The notes under the pieces are model-generated. The model ran no database searches. It was not told where the DNA came from and saw nothing but the letters and a program-made list of their open reading frames with translations. From UBA1140 sp964573285 (GTDB lineage: Bacteria; Campylobacterota; Campylobacteria; Campylobacterales; Sulfurovaceae): DNA of 64,000 nt. Within the stretch, counting starts at the first letter, position 1. Each line of letters opens with the position of its first letter. The stretch is taken from NCBI GenBank assembly GCA_964573285.1, contig CAZNJD010000084.1, forward strand, positions 1-64,000. Direction: 5' to 3'. Of this stretch, positions 60,694 through 64,000 are shown piece after piece. Both the position numbers and the translations under genes were made by a program.

Positions 60694-61144
60694 TATTGAT
60701 AGAGATAGATATAATTTAAAATTATTAGAGTGGATATTCATAATCTTTGCTGTGGGGTTCTATCCTATCTTAACATCTATATATCCACTACTGCCACCAC
60801 TAATTGGTATAGCAGGTTTAGTTATTATTTACAATATGGATAAAAATGTGATATATCCATTAGCAGGGATGCTTTATCTAATTCATTTGGATTTAAATTT
60901 GGCACTACCTTTTATGTTGTCTATATTTTCAATAATATTTATTAGAATATTTATCTATTCTAATGTAAAGGTTATGATAAGATGTAAAGTCTGTTTGACT
61001 CTATTTTTGATTTTATTGATAGATGCTTTTTATTATATCAATCTATTTTTATATGATATTATTTTGGATACGAAAACGATTATATCTGACCCTATATTGA
61101 CTTATTATATTTTGTCTGACTTTATTATTGGATTTTGGCTATGA
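60686..61144 (+). CDS. Membrane protein upstream of mrdA (possible MreD equivalent)
   Basis: A 152-residue, very hydrophobic protein with about five membrane helices and few polar residues. Position directly before the penicillin-binding protein 2 gene, with ATGA overlap, is where MreD-like or Rod-complex helpers are found, and a membrane protein of this kind occupies the slot in Campylobacter as I recall. Sequence alone does not prove MreD. I used the ATG at 60686; an in-frame TTG lies one codon upstream. Confidence 0.65.
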   Translation: MNSIDRDRYNLKLLEWIFIIFAVGFYPILTSIYPLLPPLIGIAGLVIIYNMDKNVIYPLAGMLYLIHLDLNLALPFMLSIFSIIFIRIFIYSNVKVMIRCKVCLTLFLILLIDAFYYINLFLYDIILDTKTIISDPILTYYILSDFIIGFWL

Positions 61145-62967
61145 GATATGGATTTATGGTTACAGTTTTTGTGTTATTTTGGATTATGTTAATATCTAGG
61201 ATTTATCAAATTAGTATTAAATCTAATTACTATTATGAAGGATTAGCCAAAAATAATATAGAGAGGAAATATTATATTAAACCTGTTCGTGGTGAAATTT
61301 TGGATAGGAATGGTAAGTTATTAGCTGTAAACAAGATAGGTTTTTCTATTAAAATTGCACCTCATCTCAAAAATGGAAGCAAAGAGTTAGTTGACACTCT
61401 TAATAGTATAGTACAAGAGTTTCCTGAACAGAATATTACTAAACTTTTGAAACGATATAAGAAAAAGAACTCAGCGTATAATCATAGATTTATTAGAATT
61501 ATTGATTTTATCTCTTATGAAGATATGATTGGTGCATATCCCAAATTAACAATTAATAAATTAATAGAAATAGAGTCAGAAACAGAGAGATATTATCCAG
61601 CAGGAGAGATGGCTACACATATTGTAGGTTATGTAGGTCGTTCCAACAAAAGAGATAATGAAAAAGATGATGTAGTAGCAAAGGTAGGTGTAGTTGGTAG
61701 AACAGGTTTAGAGAGAGAATATAACACTGTATTACAAGGTCAATTAGGATATAGGATAGTAAAAGTGAGTGCAACCAATAAAGAGGTTGCTCAAATTGAA
61801 AAAAAAGAGCCTGTTGAAGACCAAAATTTAATACTAAACATAGATTTAAGATTACAAAAAAAGATAAATGAACTGTTCAAAGACCAATCTGGGATTGCAG
61901 TAGTTATGAATGTCAATGGTGATGTTTTGGCAGCAGTGAGTTATCCATCATATGACCCAAATCTATTTGTAGGAGGTATCTCTTCAGCTGATTGGAAAGC
62001 ACTTATAGATGATTTTAATCATCCATTTACCAATAAGATTGTATCAGGTCTCTATCCCCCAGGCTCAACTATCAAAATGGGAATGGCATTAGCTTATTCT
62101 AAATCTGGCAAAGCCTCATTAGATAGGTCAGAACACTGTAGAGGTTATATAAAAATAGGTAAAAATAGTCATAAGTTTAGATGTTGGTCGAGATGGGGGC
62201 ATGGTACTGTACCTTTACGAAAAGCAATTAGAGAGAGTTGTGATGTATATTTTTATAATAAAAGTCTCAAAGTGGGTATAAATGATATGTCCAAATATCT
62301 CAATGAGTTTGGATTGGGTGTCAAAACAGGTATAGATTTACCTAGAGAGAGAGCAGGTCTTATTCCAAACAAAGCATGGAAAATGAAAAGATATAAACAG
62401 CCTTGGTATTTAGGTGAGACTATTATTGCATCTATTGGTCAAGGATATGACCTTGTAAGTCCTATGCAGTTAGCAAGATATACGGCATTTTTGGCAACAA
62501 AAAGATTACCAACCCCTCATTTAGCACATAAAGTTGCAGGTAAAGTAGTTGAGCCAAAATACAAGGATATAGATGTAAATGAGCATTATTTGGATATTAT
62601 CCGTAAAGGTATGTATGATGTGTGTAATACTCCAAGAGGAACAGCGAGAAGAACTATGTCTCATTTACCGATATTAGTAGCAGGTAAAACAGGTACCTCT
62701 CAAGTTATCTCTATACCTCAAAGTGAGAGGAGACGAATGAAAGAGTCGCAAATGGAATATTATACTCGTTCTCATGCTCTATTTACCTCTTATGCCCCAT
62801 TTAATCATCCGAAATTTGTTGTAACTGTATTAGTAGAACATGGTGGTCATGGAGGAAGCACTTCTGGTCCAATTGCTGCAGAGATTTATAAATGGATGTT
62901 TAAAAAGGGTTATTTCAAAGATGAAACCAAGAGTACGCCAAAGAAAGAGAAAAAAAAGACTAAATAA
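61141..62967 (+). CDS. mrdA: Penicillin-binding protein 2 (rod-shape transpeptidase)
   Basis: Cross-links peptidoglycan during cell elongation with RodA. One N-terminal transmembrane helix, a PBP dimerisation region (about 45-220, KPVRGEILDRNGKLLAVN) and the transpeptidase domain with Ser309-T-I-K312, SCD at 366-368 and K516-T-G518. 608 residues is typical. I chose the ATG at 61141, which overlaps the upstream TGA as ATGA; a TTG two codons earlier is in frame. The basic tail after about residue 595 is disordered. The end overlaps the convergent exchanger gene by eight bases. Confidence 0.94.
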   Translation: MRYGFMVTVFVLFWIMLISRIYQISIKSNYYYEGLAKNNIERKYYIKPVRGEILDRNGKLLAVNKIGFSIKIAPHLKNGSKELVDTLNSIVQEFPEQNITKLLKRYKKKNSAYNHRFIRIIDFISYEDMIGAYPKLTINKLIEIESETERYYPAGEMATHIVGYVGRSNKRDNEKDDVVAKVGVVGRTGLEREYNTVLQGQLGYRIVKVSATNKEVAQIEKKEPVEDQNLILNIDLRLQKKINELFKDQSGIAVVMNVNGDVLAAVSYPSYDPNLFVGGISSADWKALIDDFNHPFTNKIVSGLYPPGSTIKMGMALAYSKSGKASLDRSEHCRGYIKIGKNSHKFRCWSRWGHGTVPLRKAIRESCDVYFYNKSLKVGINDMSKYLNEFGLGVKTGIDLPRERAGLIPNKAWKMKRYKQPWYLGETIIASIGQGYDLVSPMQLARYTAFLATKRLPTPHLAHKVAGKVVEPKYKDIDVNEHYLDIIRKGMYDVCNTPRGTARRTMSHLPILVAGKTGTSQVISIPQSERRRMKESQMEYYTRSHALFTSYAPFNHPKFVVTVLVEHGGHGGSTSGPIAAEIYKWMFKKGYFKDETKSTPKKEKKKTK

Positions 62968-63907
62968 ACATATTATCAATAGTCTCTTTTATAAAAATAG
63001 CCAAAAGAATTAGCAGACTAATTCCTGCTGATATGTTATAAAGTTTATTAGCTGTAATATATATAAGCATAATAGTAGCTACTACCATAGTAGATAGATT
63101 AAATATAACTAATTGATTTGTTAAATCTATAGGTAAATCTCTAATCAGTGCAGAAAAACCAATTACTATAGTAATATTGGCAATATTTGAACCTATTATA
63201 TTTCCTATAGCTATATCAGCTTTGCCTTTAAGTACTGCAGAAATAGAGATAACAAGTTCAGGCATTGATGTGCCAAAACTAATTAGTACTATGCCTATAA
63301 TCCACTCACTAACTCCAAAACTTCTAGCAATGGCTGAAGCACTCTCTACTGTAAAATGGGCTCCTGCTATAACTAAAATAAATCCAATCAAAAGTAGAGA
63401 TATAGTTTTAATCCAACTAAAATTATTATCTTTTTTTATCTCTTCAATTTCTTCTATCTCTATTTTATGAGCTTTTTTGATTAGGAATAGTATATAAGCA
63501 AACATAAGTAAAAGTAGCAAAATACCATCAAATTTCTCAATTTTACCATCAATACTCATTAGTATAAATAGCATTACAGGAGCTAAAGTCCATGAACTAT
63601 TTTTTGCAAAAAAATCTCTATTTGGTTTAATATTAGTTGTAATTATAAAAATAACAGCAAGTACCAATGAGATATTTAGGATATTACTTCCTATTACATT
63701 AGATATAGCCATATCTGTTTTGCCATTCATTGTAGCAGTAACTGTAGCAGCCATCTCAGGAAGTGAAGTCCCCAATGCTATAAGTGTAGCACCTATTATA
63801 AACTCTGGAATATTGAGTTTAATCGCAATTTTTTCACCTTGATGGATAATAAAATTAGCACCCCATATTAGTGTTGCAATTGCTAAAATAAATATAACAA
63901 AATCCAT
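62960..63907 (-). CDS. Sodium/calcium exchanger family membrane protein
   Basis: CaCA-family antiporter of about 10 helices. Two inverted alpha-repeats are plain: IGATLIALGTSLPEMAATVT followed by NVIGSNI in the first half, and IGIVLISFGTSMPELVISIS followed by NIIGSNI in the second. The cytoplasmic loop between halves is acidic (about 148-165). 315 residues matches the bacterial YrbG/CaxA type. The start codon shares one base with the stop of a further reverse-strand gene at the window edge, so the two are co-transcribed. Ion specificity is not determinable. Confidence 0.92.
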   Translation of the reverse strand: MDFVIFILAIATLIWGANFIIHQGEKIAIKLNIPEFIIGATLIALGTSLPEMAATVTATMNGKTDMAISNVIGSNILNISLVLAVIFIITTNIKPNRDFFAKNSSWTLAPVMLFILMSIDGKIEKFDGILLLLLMFAYILFLIKKAHKIEIEEIEEIKKDNNFSWIKTISLLLIGFILVIAGAHFTVESASAIARSFGVSEWIIGIVLISFGTSMPELVISISAVLKGKADIAIGNIIGSNIANITIVIGFSALIRDLPIDLTNQLVIFNLSTMVVATIMLIYITANKLYNISAGISLLILLAIFIKETIDNMFI

Positions 63908-64000
63908 TAATTTTCCTCTACTCTTATAATTAAACTCTTTGGGAGATTAAATTGATTAATAATCTCCTCTTCTTTGAGTCTCATTTGACCACTATCTATC
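63907..64000 (-). CDS. C-terminal fragment of an unidentified gene
   Basis: Only the last 30 codons are inside the window: a charged helix (MRLKEEEIINQFNLPKSL) and a final strand ending in VEEN, then TAA at 63907-63909, which overlaps the exchanger start codon. Too short to assign. Its coupling to a cation exchanger suggests an ion-transport or regulatory role, but that is only context. Confidence 0.5.
   Translation of the reverse strand, partial: IDSGQMRLKEEEIINQFNLPKSLIIRVEEN

Noticed and set aside
1..64000. tRNA, rRNA, CRISPR, prophage and insertion sequences
   Set aside because: I found no cloverleaf-like GTTC-type segments in the intergenic gaps, no regularly spaced repeats, and no transposase or integrase frames.

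Overview
The window is a strongly AT-rich chromosomal segment, and its gene content points to a Campylobacterota (epsilonproteobacterial) genome. The pointers are a UPF0323 lipoprotein beside a glutathionylspermidine synthase-like gene, the lptA-engB-acetyltransferase-membrane protein-mrdA run, a tatD/mltD/rlpA neighbourhood, a compact DprA, and promoters that are little more than TTTGG-TATAAT -10 boxes. The genus cannot be told from sequence reading alone. I saw no rRNA, tRNA, CRISPR array, phage or insertion sequence; coding is dense and the longest gap is about 260 bases.

Layout. 1-860: edge of an AlbA/Schlafen-like regulator and a monotopic sugar-phosphate transferase. 1061-6600: a TolC/adaptor/RND efflux operon behind a dense nest of inverted repeats. 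6605-15000: mostly reverse strand, with rlpA, mltD, tatD, a NagE-type PTS permease (IIC-IIB, no IIA), acpS, an unpaired mlaE and mutS2. 15049-20794: a lytic transglycosylase, then a five-gene periplasmic operon (TlpA-like thioredoxin, LysM lipoprotein, rhodanese lacking its catalytic cysteine, porin, PstS-like binding protein). 20797-25817: nagZ-pqiA-pqiA-pqiB-pqiC, with PqiA split in two by one in-frame stop codon. 26057-32142: DEAD-box helicase, two more TlpA-like proteins, dprA, an SLC13 transporter, ilvC.

32393-39828 is the most unusual region. It is an envelope protease island: a putative CsgG-like lipoprotein, a DUF4384-like lipoprotein, a caspase-DUF4384 lipoprotein, a divergent small outer-membrane barrel, a WD40-caspase lipoprotein and a trypsin/PDZ protease. 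Both caspases keep the His/Cys dyad. They share basic motifs (KG[LI]S just after the lipid anchor; R[AS]VRIKA) and each has a basic site 33-34 residues after the catalytic Cys, where p20/p10 processing would be expected. This suggests an Arg/Lys-directed proteolytic circuit at the cell envelope.

39937-63907: mainly housekeeping. It holds efp, a YfgM/BamB-like pair, a second rlpA, htpG with tandem palindromic operators, an HPr-Enzyme I fusion, gatB, rseP-yggS-FIST histidine kinase, argC, greA, a NifU-like scaffold lacking the first ligand cysteine next to a helical ferritin-like protein, lptA-engB-acetyltransferase-membrane protein-mrdA, and a Na+/Ca2+ exchanger.

Two themes tie the window together. 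One is peptidoglycan turnover: four lytic transglycosylase-type proteins, an exported NagZ and a GlcNAc-type PTS with an HPr-EI fusion. The other is envelope transport and proteolysis: Pqi, MlaE, Lpt, RND and the caspase island.
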